The position numbers and the translations under genes were made by a program. Positions 22,419 through 34,700 of a DNA stretch of 64,000 nucleotides are shown here, in pieces; the stretch's first letter is position 1; each line of letters opens with the position of its first letter. Source of the stretch: Lantana camara. Lineage: Eukaryota > Streptophyta > Magnoliopsida > Lamiales > Verbenaceae. The notes beneath the pieces are model-generated. The model was given only the letters and a program-made list of their open reading frames with translations. It ran no database searches and was not told the DNA's origin. The DNA lies in assembly GCA_037501455.1 (NCBI GenBank), contig CM074863.1, positions 61,795,501 through 61,859,500 on the forward strand, in the 5' to 3' direction.

Positions 22419-23764
22419 AGGCCAAGAGGCATTTGAATCCTTGCTCAAAGTTGTGTTAACAACACCCTTTCTTTCTCTCCCTCTCCCCCTCTTGCCGTCG
22501 GCACCCCCCTTGTAGCTAGGTTAGTTTGTTTTGTTTTTATGTTATGTTAGTTTAGTTTATGTTTTTATGTTATGGTATGTTTATATTATGGTTAGGTTGG
22601 GTCTTAGGGTCTTCCCTAAGCCATATAGGATTTTATTTTATGCATTTATTATATAGTTTTTATGATATGTTTGTATAGTTGTTTATATGTTTTAATTGTT
22701 TAGTATATGCTTGAATATGTTATGAATTGCTCTAGTATATGCTATGATCATGTAATGTGGTTGTTATATTATGAGAATTGATGCATGATTATGGAATTTG
22801 AATTATGTTCATGCATGTTAACTAATGGAATAGAGATTTACAATTTATTATGTCACAACTTGTTACATGTTGACATTGGAATTAAATTGTTACATGTTAC
22901 ATGCCTAAAGGTTCATGATATATGATATGATATGATATGATATATGTTGTGACATGTTGTCACATTGTTATATGACTCTTGAATTATGAATTGAGCTTAT
23001 GGTATGATTTGGATTAATGGATTAGTGCCTTGATCATGTTGTACACTTTAATAGTGTCACATGTTATAACCTAAGATAGAATAGTGTTTCATAACTTGAT
23101 CTTATGCCTTAATTGGATCTCTTAACTATAGGTTATACCTTTAACCTAGATCACACTTGATTATATTAACATGAACTTGAAACTATAGGTTATAATCAAG
23201 ATCATAATTTGATTAGGGTGTGTGTGTGTGTGCATGCCGTGTGTGTGTGTGTGTTCGTGCATGGTGTGTGTGTGTACCGTGTGTGTGTGGGTGTGTGTAT
23301 AGTAAGGGTTTGACCCGACCCTTTGACCCGACATGTGAATAGTAACCTGTGAATAGTAATCTGGAATAGTACTTTTGAATAGTGCTTTTGAATAGTAAAA
23401 ATGAATTAAAACTTGTGCTTTCTCTATAGACATTTGCACCTAGGGTTTCCATATCCAGGGTCTAAAATGTGTTTTTAAAATGTGTTTTCTTTCGTGGACT
23501 TGTTTCTTAACCTAAGGTTTGCGATAGGATTCATAATTTGACTAAAGCTTACTCGGTTATAGTAAGATCACAGTCTAACGTTAAGAGTAACTCACTTTGA
23601 TGTATTCCTTTGTGTGTTACCTTTCTTGAATACCTTAAATGGTATTACTCTCTTGTGTTACATGTTCTTTACATGTTCCTTGTTCATTGTTTCTTGCATT
23701 TCATATGCATCTTGGTTAGTAGTGGGTCTTAGTTGTTAAGCTCACTCTAGTACACCACCTACAG

Positions 23765-23832
23765 GAGTTAAAGTTGAGCACTGGGATCCCCAGGGCACCG
23801 CTTAATCTGTCTACCTACCTTGTTACTGATAG
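23765..23832 (+). other. Predicted LTR middle exon (A 5' LTR)
   Basis: 68 bp between CACCTACAG| and GATAG|GTGAGG. The 3' LTR copy is 34146-34213. The donor is the same GTGAGG as in B, C, D and E although the exon bodies are barely alike. Confidence 0.5.
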
Positions 23833-24460
23833 GTGAGGTGAAGTTATAAATGTTTTCCAACTGGAACCACGATTATACTATCGTATCATATGTTTTGAAA
23901 TTCAAAGCTAAACATCGTTTTGAACTATCCCTTTTATCGGGACATTCTCTTGAAAGGATCATTCATACTTTAATAGTATACCTTGATCAACAGTACATGT
24001 TTTCCAAAGTTCTGCATTCTTGTTCAAAGACAGTTACATGTTTTGCATATGTTTTCAAAGTACAGTTTACAGACAGTTTCACATGTTTTCAGACAGAATC
24101 ATATGTTTTACAGACAGCATCATATGTTACAGTTTCAGTTTCACATGTTATAAGATGGCATACTGGGGTGTTACTCTGGTCACTGCTAATCTTAAATGCA
24201 AGCATACAGTTTACAGTTTGGGCCCGGCGGTTATGTGTGGAGGTGATGCTCGGGAGGTGAGCGCCAACGACATCACCAATACCGGCCGCCACACTTAGAC
24301 AATTGACACCGACTTTTAACAGGAGGTTTGTTAAGTCAGGACAATCTGTCTGGGAACGGACAGCAAATCTGTTCCCATTACATGTTTACAGGTCGCCTAG
24401 GGCTAGCTACCCGAAGTGACAACCGGTGGAGGATGGTGCATGTTTGTATGTGTTGGTAAG

Positions 24461-24610
24461 AGTTGTTGTTGACCCTGGTCCAATAGTCTACTGTGTACGG
24501 AGTTGTTGTTGACCTTGGTCCAATGCTCTACTTTATGTGGGGTTATTGTTGATCCTGGTCCGATACTCTACTATACGTGGAATTATTGTTGATCCTGGTC
24601 CGATGCTCAA
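24461..24610 (+). repeat. 40-bp minisatellite in A's LTR
   Basis: Nearly four tandem 40-bp units beginning AGTTGTTGTTGACCCTGGTC, with substitutions between units. It lies in the predicted second intron. The 3' LTR copy is 34842-34991. Confidence 0.85.
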
Positions 24611-24936
24611 CCAAATCATGTTTTCTGGAGTAAGGATGGAGGAGCCTAGCTTGCGGGCAAAATTCTGTTTCATAAAGGATGGTTCATATCTGGAAAAGTT
24701 CACTTTACCCTTATCCCGTTTTATGAAAGAACTATGAACCATCAACAGCATATGTGTGCGCGTGTGATAGCATTCATGAAAATGTTTTATAACGTGCATT
24801 CTTTACAGCATCACATTCAAAGAGTTTTATCAACCGAACTTATTTCGAGTTCTTCTTCAAAGCATTGCATTTAACAGTTTCAAACGTTACTTCAAGTTCT
24901 TTAATTCAGTACTTTCTTTAAAGTATTCCCTCACTA

Positions 24937-24984
24937 AGTCCTTTTGACTAATACCTCTCCCGTTTTCTTGCCTCGTGGTTTCAG
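24937..24984 (+). promoter_or_regulatory. Splice hairpin and acceptor (A 5' LTR)
   Basis: After CCCTCAC, AGTC (24937-24940) pairs with GACT (24946-24949). A pyrimidine-rich tract and GGTTTCAG (24984) follow. In the 3' LTR the stem is six pairs, TTAGTC/GACTAA (35316-35332); here one base differs and the outer pairs are lost. Confidence 0.5.
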
Positions 24985-25484
24985 GTCTTGCAGCCGCAGT
25001 CTAGAGGTATCTTGAAGCTCTAGATTGTCATTTTTGTTTCTGTCAGGACTTAGTATTACTTCCTTTTGTGTCCTGCATATGTTTTATGGCTGCATCACTT
25101 TATACTTTTGTATATGTTTCTGAATACTTGAGTATCTTTGTTATACTCTTTCTGCTACTCTGTTACCGATACATTGAACTCTGCTATATCGGTACCTATA
25201 TGTTTATATGTTATATGTTCTGATATGCCGAGTCTCTCTTACACGATCAATATGTTCTTGCTTGTTACATGCCATCACGCACATGTTTTGAAAAGTTTTA
25301 AAATACTCTGATTTTCCGCTGCATAGCCACATCGTTGTACATGTATAGTTCTGATAGACAGCCGTTCGCTGGAGTATTTCTTGAGTGATGGCTCACACCA
25401 TTACTTGAGGGGTGCTTCAGTGCGGGGGTTGAGACGCCGCTCTCCTCTTGTTCTGGTACGGGCGGGGGCGTTACAGCTCTGAGG

Positions 25485-25496
25485 TGGTATCAGAGC
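25485..25496 (+). promoter_or_regulatory. Primer-binding site of A (initiator tRNA-Met)
   Basis: TGGTATCAGAGC, nine bases after the LTR. A perfect hairpin, GGTTAAGT with ACTTAACC, follows directly (about 25500-25523). Confidence 0.92.
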
Positions 25497-25663
25497 TTCG
25501 GGTTAAGTAAGAAGAGACTTAACCTAGATTGCTCTCATGTTGCATCATGGATTGTTCACGCATTGCATCCAGGATCATTCTCATATTGCATCGAGACAGG
25601 ATATTTGGGGATTGCATGGTTCTGTTATCTGGATTTCATATCTGTGGTATCTTCTGTAGAGCT

Positions 25664-26344
25664 ATGGCAGTTCAGCCACACCAAGATCCTAATCAGCAGA
25701 TGGATGAGGCTTTCTTTGAGCAGTTTGAGGCCCCGCGTACTGTGGCAGTTTCTCGCCGTGGAGGCACTCGTTTCTACACCTGGCGTAGGTCTAGGAACAG
25801 TGGCAGACCTGGGTATTCCTATCCTAACAGAGTTGTGCACTATCTCGAGTCTGAGAGAGATGGTTACTTTCAGGAGTATCAGAGGACCCGTGAGGTCAGG
25901 TTGGAGTCTATGCGCCATCAGGATCAGTCACTGCAGTACCAGATTGACAGGGACATCGCTCGTGAGCATGCTGCAGAGATGACTCATATTGCTGATCAGA
26001 GGGCTGCTCGTATTTCTGAGCTGGAGGCAGATCTTATGCAGATGACTATTGATCGCGACACCTCTATGGAGCGTCACCAGCACTACCGTGCCCGTGTGAG
26101 AGCTCGCCTGTATGATACCTATCACTTATCCGATGAGCAGGCAGTTGAGGAGGTCGAGGGTCAGGATGTCAGTCAGGCTTCTCTGGAGCCCGAGCCTATG
26201 CAGGAGCAGTCTGATGGAGGCGATGGAGGATCTGATGATGATGATGATGGCGGAGATGAGCCAGCAGGACACGGACAGGGTGAGGTCGTTGCCGTTTCTG
26301 ATGACACCACCAAGGGTTCTTTGGACCACAGTTATCAGGGTTGA
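25664..26344 (+). CDS. Extra ORF upstream of gag in element A, function unknown
   Basis: A 226-residue protein I do not recognise. The frame is open from 25529, but the likely start is ATG 25664 (MAVQPHQDPNQQMDEAFF), because the earlier part reads as leader. Residues 24-55 are basic (RRGGTRFYTWRRSRNSGR). Residues about 60-150 are charged and probably coiled coil (SERDGYFQEYQRTREVRLES, then ISELEADLMQMTIDRD). Residues 155-205 are strongly acidic with a run of aspartates. I see no zinc knuckle, protease or polymerase motif. It lies between primer-binding site and gag-pol in a different frame, so it would need its own mRNA, reinitiation or splicing. Extra ORFs are known in some plant gypsy elements; a nucleic-acid-binding or Gag-partner role is a guess. 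Confidence 0.7.
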   Translation: MAVQPHQDPNQQMDEAFFEQFEAPRTVAVSRRGGTRFYTWRRSRNSGRPGYSYPNRVVHYLESERDGYFQEYQRTREVRLESMRHQDQSLQYQIDRDIAREHAAEMTHIADQRAARISELEADLMQMTIDRDTSMERHQHYRARVRARLYDTYHLSDEQAVEEVEGQDVSQASLEPEPMQEQSDGGDGGSDDDDDGGDEPAGHGQGEVVAVSDDTTKGSLDHSYQG

Positions 26345-27161
26345 TTGCTGATGGGAGATTTCTGTATATAGTACTGATGCATATATATCTATCTATGGAT
26401 GGCGGACGTATAGCCGGGACAGTTCAGGACTGACTTTTGGATGAGGGGATGTATAGCTCTGGTAGATGATCCCCGACTTTTGGCACCACAGATGACGGTT
26501 CAGATGACTTGGTACCTACTAGGTTATTTTCAGCAGGGTTGGACGGATTGGTAAGGCCTGTAAGGGAGCCAACTCGATAGTATCGGGTCCTCCCCATTTT
26601 GAATTAATACTGTTAACATGTGGCCTGTAGTAAATTTTACCAAACCTTGCACAGTTATAACACTTTCGGCTTTATGTTGAATATCTGTTTACTGCTTTCC
26701 CTAACTGTCATTGCATGAGTCTTAGAGTTGCTTCAAGATACCATTAGGACCGTTGATAGGATCATGCCATTTCATTTATTGTTAGCATGCTATTATCCTT
26801 GATATGTTGATACGCTTCTGGATATGTTGATAATGTTACAGTTCTTGTTGATATGACAGTACACGTTCTATTCCCGTTTTACATGTTGATCATGTTTTGG
26901 GATATGTTATACATATTTCTGATATGTTGATATGTTGCCCGAGCTTCTGTTCTCGTTTACATGTTATCTGACAATTGTTTCTGATTATATGATATGTTTG
27001 GAGATCTTGAATCTTTGCTGACATGTTGTTATGGGAATGTGTTGTTCTCATACTTATGTATGACTACGTGAGAATGTGAATACGTGGTTACGGATTCTGT
27101 GAATCATTATATGTCATGCATCGAATATATGTATCTGAATGCTTATGAATTCAGTAACAAT
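26345..27161 (+). other. Spacer between extra ORF and gag-pol of A
   Basis: About 820 bp with no supported gene. It contains scattered copies of GATATGTTGATA (about 26800-26935). Confidence 0.6.
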
Positions 27162-30100
27162 ATGCCACCGAGAAGAGCACCCCGGAATCGTGTACCACCA
27201 CTGCCACCCCAAAGAGATGTCACGCCACCCCCTGAAAGAGAAAGAACTCTGGAATTAAGGGATGTGCTACGACAATTTATGAGGGCTTGTGCACCGAGAG
27301 ATAATCCTCCTAATGAAAGGTCATTGGAAAAGTTTCTGAGGATGAATCCGCCTAAGTTCTATGGAGAACCGAACGACATAAAGGCTGAGAATTGGATTAC
27401 CAGTCTTGAGAAAATTTTCGAGGCTATGGAGATCTACCCAGAAGATCGTGAACGAGTTCGGTATGCTACTTTTCTTATGGAAGGAGCTGCATACAATTGG
27501 TGGAAGCACGTTCAGCATATGTGGATTGAGAATAACGTTGAAGGAAGTTGGGATGAGTTTATCAGAGAGTTTCAGCAGAAGTATACGCCTCAAGTGACTC
27601 GTGATGCACGAGAGGCTGAGTTTATGAGTCTGGTTCAGGGAACTATGAATGTGATGGAGTATGAAGCTAGGTTTGTGAGGCTGATCAAGTATGCGCCTCA
27701 TATTCTGAATGATGAGCGTCGCAAGACGAAGAGGTTTATCGATGGACTGAAGCCTGAAATTCGGTTGGCACTTGCTTCTTTGGTTATTGAGACCTACAAC
27801 CAGGCTGTTGATAGAGCGCTAAGGGTTGAGGCGGCACACAAGGAGATCAAGATAACTACTGCCCGTCAAGGACCTTCTAACCCTAAGCCTTATCAAGGGA
27901 ATAAGCGACCTTCCGGATCTTTTCCCCAAGGAACTGGAAAGAGGCCAATGGTAACACCACAGCGTCAGCAGCAGAATGCTCCACCAAAACAGCAAGCACA
28001 GAAGCAGAAAGCGCCACAGCAGTACCAGAGGGCGCCACAACAGCAGAGAGCACCTCAGCCAGGTCCAGAGGAAATTGTTTGCCGATATTGTCGCCGAACG
28101 GGACACACTGAGGAGAACTGTCGCAAGAAAGCTGGACAGTGTTTCGCGTGTGGTTCCCCTGAGCACCAGATGGATAGTTGCCCGCACAAGATCAGGAGAT
28201 TTGGGGTCCAGGATAAAGGAAAAGCAGTGGTGGGTACGACGAACAAACCGGTGGTCAGAGGTAGAGCTTATGCTTTGGATGGTAAGGAGGAGGTTGATCC
28301 TTCGTCTGTTGTGGAAGGTATTGTGCACATTCTTAACACACCAGTTAAAGTCTTGTATGACCCTGGTGCTACGCATTCATTTGTTGCTTCTGAATTATGT
28401 GCGCATTTACAGTTTCCGCTTGAATACTTGCCATATAAATTTGAAGTGAGTTCTCCTTTGGGAACTTGCCTTGTTACGGATCAAGTATATAAACGCTGCC
28501 CTATATGTATTGGTACCCGTTGTTACCCGACGGATCTTATTGAGTTACCGATGACGAGATACGAGGTTATACTTGGTATGGATTGGTTGTCTAAGTACCG
28601 AGCTAAGTTGGATTGTTACAAGAAAGAGATCATCTTGGAAGAAGATGAAAGTGGGACGTTAGAAGGTAAAGTTGAGGAGTTATCAGTGATTTCTTCGATG
28701 GAAGCTAAGAAGTTGATTCAGAAAGGAGCTAGTGGATTTGTGGCTTATCTTCTGAATAGACCGAAAGATCAACTTAAGATCGAAGAAGTAGAGGTGGTGA
28801 ACGAGTTCCTAGATGTGTTTCCTGAGCATTTGGATTCGTTACCTCCTGACCGAGAGTTAGAGTTTACGATCGAGACGATATCAGGAGCTGAGCCGTACTC
28901 AAAGACACCTTATAGAATGGCTCCAGCTGAATTGGATGAACTGAGAAAGCAATTGGACGAGTTGATTGAGTCAGGATATGTTCGACCGAGCACATCGCCG
29001 TGGGGAGCGCCTGTGCTTTTCGTTAAGAAAAAGGATGGATCATTGCGTTTATGCATTGACTATCGGGAGCTGAACAGGATGACAATCAAGAATAAGTATC
29101 CTCTCCCTCATGTCGAAGAGCTGTTCGACATACTACAAGGATCGAAGGTCTACTCCAAGTTAGATCTAAGACAAGGGTATTATCAATTGAAGATAAGGGA
29201 AGCAGATATTCCGAAGACTGCTTTCAATAGCCGATACGGACATTATGAGTTTGTGGTAATGCCGTTTGGTTTGACGAACGCACCAGCTGCATTCATGGAT
29301 ATGATGCACCGTATATTCAAGCCGTTTCTCGACAAGTTTGTAGTGATCTTCATCGACGATATTTTGGTATTTTCGAAGACACCGGAGGAACATGCTGAGC
29401 ATCTTCGAATCGTGTTACGCACTTTGCTGGATCACAAGCTATATGCAAAGTTCAGTAAATGTGAGTTCTGGCTTGAGAGAGTTACATTTCTCGGACACAT
29501 CATATCAGGATCTGGAATCGAAGTAGATCCCTCGAAGATCGAGACGATTATGGATTGGAAGTCACCGAAGAATCCTTCAGAAGTGAGGAGTTTTCTGGGA
29601 TTAGCTGGTTACTACCGGAGGTTTGTCCAAGATTTCTCGAAGATAGCTACACCTCTCACTAAGTTGACAAAGAAAGAAGGGAAGTTTGAATGGACTGAGA
29701 AGTGTGAGCAGAGTTTTCAAAGATTGAAGGAGATGCTAACAACTGCACCCGTGTTAGCGTTACCAGAAGGAAAAGAAGGATACACAGTCTACACCGATGC
29801 TTCGAAAGAAGGACTAGGAGGAGTTTTGATGCAGAATGGAAAAGTGATTGCGTATGCATCAAGGAAACTCAAAACGCATGAAGTCAACTACCCGACACAT
29901 GATTTGGAGTTAGCAGCGATAATTTTTGCTCTTGGGAAATGGAGACATTACCTGTATGGAGTTACGTTTGAGATCTTTACTGATCATAAGAGCCTGCTAT
30001 ATCTATTCACTCAGAAGGAGTTGAATATGCGACAGAGGAGATGGATGGAATTTCTGGAGGACTACGATTGCATTATTCAATACCATCCAGGAAAGGCGAA

Positions 30101-31772
30101 TGTTGTAGCAGATGCTCTAAGCAGGAAAGTTCGTTTGGCACAGATTTCTGCCAATCCCGAGGTTGAACGAAGAGAGAGAATGGAGGTGATAACTAAAGCT
30201 CGAGTCGCGAACGTTGTGATGATATCACCTTTGAAAGAACAAGTGCTTGAGGCACAGAAGAACGACGAGTGGATCAAGAAATGTCTCGAATCTAAGGAGA
30301 AGGATGATGAGACTAAGTTCAGGGTTGATGAACATGGAATATTGAGGTACAAAGGTCGAGTATGCGTACCAACTGTTTTGAGGAAAGAGATTCTCGATGA
30401 AGCGCATAAGACTAAGTACACGATACATCCCGGAGGTACTAAGATGTATCAAGATGTTAAGACGCATTTCTGGTGGAATGGAATGAAGAGAGACATAGCC
30501 AACTATGTCAAGAAGTGCTTAACTTGTCAGAAAGTTAAAGCTGAGCACCAGAAACCGAGTGGGAAGTTGCAACCATTACCGATTCCGACTTGGAAGTGGG
30601 AGCAAATCACGATGGATTTTGTCACTGGATTACCCAAAGTCAGAGGAGGACAAGATAGTATCTGGGTGATCATTGATCGATTGACCAAGTCAGCGCACTT
30701 TTTGCCAGTTAAGACGACGGATAAGGTTAGCACGTTGGTAAAGCTGTATCAACAAGAGATTGTTAGACTACATGGAGTTCCGAACAGTATAGTCTCGGAC
30801 AGAGATCCGAAATTCACGTCGCACTTATGGAAAGAAATTCAGACTTTGATGGGAACGAAGTTAAACTTCAGTACTGCAGCGCATCCTCAGACGGATGGAC
30901 AATCAGAAAGGATGATCAAATACTTGGAAGATATGCTAAGAGCTTGCGCTTTGGACTTCCAGGAAAGTTGGAAAGATTGTTTACCTCTTGTGGAGTTTGC
31001 ATACAACAATAGTTATCAAGCTTCTATTAAAGCTGCTCCATATGAAGCTCTGTATGGAAGAAAATGTAGATCCCCGTTATACTGGGATTTGGATGAAGCG
31101 AGATGTACTGAAGAAGGACCGATCAGAGTGAATTCAGTAAAATGGATAAGAGAAGCGACAGAGAAGATTCAGATCATTCGCCAGAGAATGAAAGCTGCCC
31201 AGGACAGGCAGAAGAGTTATGCTGATCGACGAAGAAGGGATTTGGAATTCGCAGTGGGCGAAAAGGTATTTCTGAAGGCATCGCCAAGAAAAGGGTTTTC
31301 CCGAATTGGGAAAGGTGGAAAGTTAAACCCGAGATATGTTGGACCGTATGAGATACTAGAGAGAGTCGGACCGACTGCTTACAGATTGGATTTGCCTGTA
31401 GGTCTTACAGGAATTCACAACGTATTTCATGTATCTCAGCTTCGCAAGTGTTTCTCGGATGAGACAGAGGTTGTGCCGGTAGAGGAGATACCGTTAGAAC
31501 CGGATTTGACTTATGTTTTGAAGCCCGCTAAGATTCTTGATAAGAAGTTTCAAGAGCTGAGGAATAGGAAGATTCCTTTGGTTAAAGTCCTTTGGAAAGG
31601 ACATGGGACAGAAGAGGCAACCTGGGAGACAGAAGAGAAAATGCAGAAACATCACCCTGAGTTGTTTGCAGTTACAGCGGAAGAATCTGAGGACAGATTC
31701 TCTTTAAGGAGGGGTGATTGTAACAGCCCAAAACAGGGCCTGGATGAAAACAGTAAGTTAAGGCAGTGGTAA
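27162..31772 (+). CDS. gag-pol: Gag-Pol polyprotein of element A
   Basis: One frame of 1,536 residues from ATG 27162 ([13 protein letters not shown]; the frame is open from 27084). Order: Gag region about 50-200; zinc knuckles 307-320 ([14 protein letters not shown]) and 327-340 ([14 protein letters not shown]); aspartic protease with D400 in YDPGATHSF; reverse transcriptase with FIDD at 730-733; RNase H with D879 in VYTDAS; integrase with a CLTC zinc-finger pair and catalytic D1152, D1213 and E1249 (35 residues between the last two); chromodomain-like tail about 1457-1502 ([17 protein letters not shown]). Gag and Pol are fused without frameshift, as usual for this lineage. The last 17 residues are encoded within the 3' LTR, so the polypurine tract is also coding. 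All key residues are intact; it could serve the gag-only elements in trans, which is unproven. Confidence 0.96.
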   Translation: MPPRRAPRNRVPPLPPQRDVTPPPERERTLELRDVLRQFMRACAPRDNPPNERSLEKFLRMNPPKFYGEPNDIKAENWITSLEKIFEAMEIYPEDRERVRYATFLMEGAAYNWWKHVQHMWIENNVEGSWDEFIREFQQKYTPQVTRDAREAEFMSLVQGTMNVMEYEARFVRLIKYAPHILNDERRKTKRFIDGLKPEIRLALASLVIETYNQAVDRALRVEAAHKEIKITTARQGPSNPKPYQGNKRPSGSFPQGTGKRPMVTPQRQQQNAPPKQQAQKQKAPQQYQRAPQQQRAPQPGPEEIVCRYCRRTGHTEENCRKKAGQCFACGSPEHQMDSCPHKIRRFGVQDKGKAVVGTTNKPVVRGRAYALDGKEEVDPSSVVEGIVHILNTPVKVLYDPGATHSFVASELCAHLQFPLEYLPYKFEVSSPLGTCLVTDQVYKRCPICIGTRCYPTDLIELPMTRYEVILGMDWLSKYRAKLDCYKKEIILEEDESGTLEGKVEELSVISSMEAKKLIQKGASGFVAYLLNRPKDQLKIEEVEVVNEFLDVFPEHLDSLPPDRELEFTIETISGAEPYSKTPYRMAPAELDELRKQLDELIESGYVRPSTSPWGAPVLFVKKKDGSLRLCIDYRELNRMTIKNKYPLPHVEELFDILQGSKVYSKLDLRQGYYQLKIREADIPKTAFNSRYGHYEFVVMPFGLTNAPAAFMDMMHRIFKPFLDKFVVIFIDDILVFSKTPEEHAEHLRIVLRTLLDHKLYAKFSKCEFWLERVTFLGHIISGSGIEVDPSKIETIMDWKSPKNPSEVRSFLGLAGYYRRFVQDFSKIATPLTKLTKKEGKFEWTEKCEQSFQRLKEMLTTAPVLALPEGKEGYTVYTDASKEGLGGVLMQNGKVIAYASRKLKTHEVNYPTHDLELAAIIFALGKWRHYLYGVTFEIFTDHKSLLYLFTQKELNMRQRRWMEFLEDYDCIIQYHPGKANVVADALSRKVRLAQISANPEVERRERMEVITKARVANVVMISPLKEQVLEAQKNDEWIKKCLESKEKDDETKFRVDEHGILRYKGRVCVPTVLRKEILDEAHKTKYTIHPGGTKMYQDVKTHFWWNGMKRDIANYVKKCLTCQKVKAEHQKPSGKLQPLPIPTWKWEQITMDFVTGLPKVRGGQDSIWVIIDRLTKSAHFLPVKTTDKVSTLVKLYQQEIVRLHGVPNSIVSDRDPKFTSHLWKEIQTLMGTKLNFSTAAHPQTDGQSERMIKYLEDMLRACALDFQESWKDCLPLVEFAYNNSYQASIKAAPYEALYGRKCRSPLYWDLDEARCTEEGPIRVNSVKWIREATEKIQIIRQRMKAAQDRQKSYADRRRRDLEFAVGEKVFLKASPRKGFSRIGKGGKLNPRYVGPYEILERVGPTAYRLDLPVGLTGIHNVFHVSQLRKCFSDETEVVPVEEIPLEPDLTYVLKPAKILDKKFQELRNRKIPLVKVLWKGHGTEEATWETEEKMQKHHPELFAVTAEESEDRFSLRRGDCNSPKQGLDENSKLRQW
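31706..31715 (+). promoter_or_regulatory. Polypurine tract of A
   Basis: AAGGAGGGG (with flanking bases), three bases before the 3' LTR and within the gag-pol coding sequence. Confidence 0.8.
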
Positions 31773-34700
31773 AGCGTTTATAGACCGTGATCCAACTTTT
31801 TGAATCATCATGCATTGCATTCTTACATGAACTTGGTGCTCGTATATGTTCTGACTTGTTTTAAGGGGGAATTCTTGACCTTTGATTCAGTTTACTATTC
31901 TTAACCCGAGCCTACCTTGTTCATATTGCTACTCGAACCCTAGAGGTTCATCATACATGTTTCCCAATCGTTTGAACTTGTTTCCCGAACTCAGAAAGTC
32001 TTTCTTGAGCCATAAGGGTATTTTTGGAACTTACCGACCAAAGTTACTATTCATCAGAAAATGATCTTTTGATTCTGACACCTTTTTCTACCCAAGTTAC
32101 AGTCGAATCGATCCTTGAATCGAGACGAGTCTTTTGAAATCATTCTTGGCTTGGAAATCCATTCCGGAACTTTGTTTTATTGAAAACGTTTTTGAAAACC
32201 CTAGTTTACTATTCCTTTTTCGAACGGTTTCATTCGGAAAATGTTTTCTCTTCGGATTTGCACTACTTGAGCTATTTCAAGATTTTTGAGATGTTTTACA
32301 ACTCTTGATTCAAGTCCTAGCTTGAAAATTTGAAGCGTACGTTCGTACGTGAGAATTCACTATTCATCCTACGTTTTCAACTTTTTAACGGTAAAACGTT
32401 TTATAGTCGATTTTGGACTCAAAACGCTTCTCGATTTATTTCTTGAATTTTAGAAGCAATCCGGACTTGAAAATCATTCTAGAAAGTCGTTTTTCACTCA
32501 TGTCGAGTTTCGAGCTCAAAACTTTTATTCACTAAAACGAATGTATCTTTCAAACGGTAAATCCGATTTCGACGAATGAATATGCGTTTCGAAGCTAATT
32601 TTCTTGCCGTCGGAATGGTTAAACTTCCAGCCACTTATCCTTGAGTCTTGGGGGACGAAATTACAGAAATACCCCCAGCAGTCCCATTTTAGCTTCATGA
32701 TGCCTAAAGCTTCCAAGAGAATCTATCTAATTTTTGCTCTCCTACCCTTCTCCACATTTTATTTCCAAGGTGAGGGGCTTCTCTTCAACTATAAATAGAG
32801 GCCAAGAGGCATTTGAATCCTTGCTCAAAGTTGTGTTAACAACACCCTTTCTTTCTCTCCCTCTCCCCCTCTTGCCGTCGGCACCCCCCCTTGTAGCTAG
32901 GTTAGTTTGTTTTGTTTTTATGTTATGTTAGTTTAGTTTATGTTTTTATGTTATGGTATGTTTATATTATGTTTAGGTTGGGTCTTAGGGTCTTCCCTAA
33001 GCCATATAGGATTTTATTTTATGCATTTATTATATAGTTTTTATGATATGTTTGTATAGTTGTTTATATGTTTTAATTGTTTAGTATATGCTTGAATATG
33101 TTATGAATTGCTCTAGTATATGCTATGATCATGTAATGTGGTTGTTATATTATGAGAATTGATGCATGATTATGGAATTTGAATTATGTTCATGCATGTT
33201 AACTAATGGAATAGTGATTTACAATTTATTATGTCACAACTTGTTACATGTTGACATTGGAATTAAATTGTTACATGTTACATGCCTAAAGGTTCATGAT
33301 ATATGATATGATATGATATGATATATGTTGTGACATGTTGTCACATTGTTATATGACTCTTGAATTATGAATTGAGCTTATGGTATGATTTGGATTAATG
33401 GATTAGTGCCTTGATCATGTTGTACACTTTAATAGTGTCACATGTTATAACCTAAGATAGAATAGTGTTTCATAACTTGATCTTATGCCTTAATTGGATC
33501 TCTTAACTATAGGTTATACCTTTAACCTAGATCACACTTGATTATATTAACATGAACTTGAAACTATAGGTTATAATCAAGATCATAATTTGATTAGGGT
33601 GTGTGTGTGTGTGCATGCCGTGTGTGTGTGTGTGTTCGTGCATGGTGTGTGTGTGTACCGTGTGTGTGTGGGTGTGTGTATAGTAAGGGTTTGACCCGAC
33701 CCTTTGACCCGACATGTGAATAGTAACCTGTGAATAGTAATCTGGAATAGTACTTTTGAATAGTGCTTTTGAATAGTAAAAATGAATTAAAACTTGTGCT
33801 TTCTCTATAGACATTTGCACCTAGGGTTTCCATATCCAGGGTCTAAAATGTGTTTTTAAAATGTGTTTTCTTTCGTGGACTTGTTTCTTAACCTAAGGTT
33901 TGCGATAGGATTCATAATTTGACTAAAGCTTACTCGGTTATAGTAAGATCACAGTCTAACGTTAAGAGTAACTCACTTTGATGTATTCCTTTGTGTGTTA
34001 CCTTTCTTGAATACCTTAAATGGTATTACTCTCTTGTGTTACATGTTCTTTACATGTTCCTTGTTCATTGTTTCTTGCATTTCATATGCATCTTGGTTAG
34101 TAGTGGGTCTTAGTTGTTAAGCTCACTCTAGTACACCACCTACAGGAGTTAAAGTTGAGCACTGGGATCCCCAGGGCACCGCTTAATCTGTCTACCTACC
34201 TTGTTACTGATAGGTGAGGTGAAGTTATAAATGTTTTCCAACTGGAACCACGATTATACTATCGTATCATATGTTTTGAAATTCAAAGCTAAACATCGTT
34301 TTGAACTATCCCTTTTATCGGGACATTCTCTTGAAAGGATCATTCATACTTTAATAGTATACCTTGATCAACAGTACATGTTTTCCAAAGTTCTGCATTC
34401 TTGTTCAAAGACAGTTACATGTTTTGCATATGTTTTCAAAGTACAGTTTACAGACAGTTTCACATGTTTTCAGACAGAATCATATGTTTTACAGACAGCA
34501 TCATATGTTACAGTTTCAGTTTCACATGTTATAAGATGGCATACTGGGGTGTTACTCTGGTCACTGCTAATCTTAAATGCAAGCATACAGTTTACAGTTT
34601 GGGCCCGGCGGTTATGTGTGGAGGTGATGCTCGGGAGGTGAGCGCCAACGACATCACCAATACCGGCCGCCACACTTAGACAATTGACACCGACTTTTAA

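Larger units (their letters stand above)
21339..25475 (+). repeat. 5' LTR of A
   Basis: Starts TGTAACAGCCC and ends GGGGGCGTTACA. A TATA box at 22410 implies a U3 of about 1.1 kb and a transcribed part of about 3 kb. Predicted splicing: donor GCTAG|GTTAGT at 22519/22520, middle exon 23765-23832, acceptor at 24984. It holds a GT microsatellite (about 23217-23300) and a 40-bp minisatellite (24461-24610). I see no gene in it. Confidence 0.93.

Noticed and set aside
23161..23452. Histidine/threonine-rich minus-strand frames
   Set aside because: They are translations of the GT microsatellite in A's LTR and recur at 33542-33833 for that reason.
27321..28376. Long minus-strand frames opposite gag-pol
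   Set aside because: Shadows of the strongly coding plus strand.
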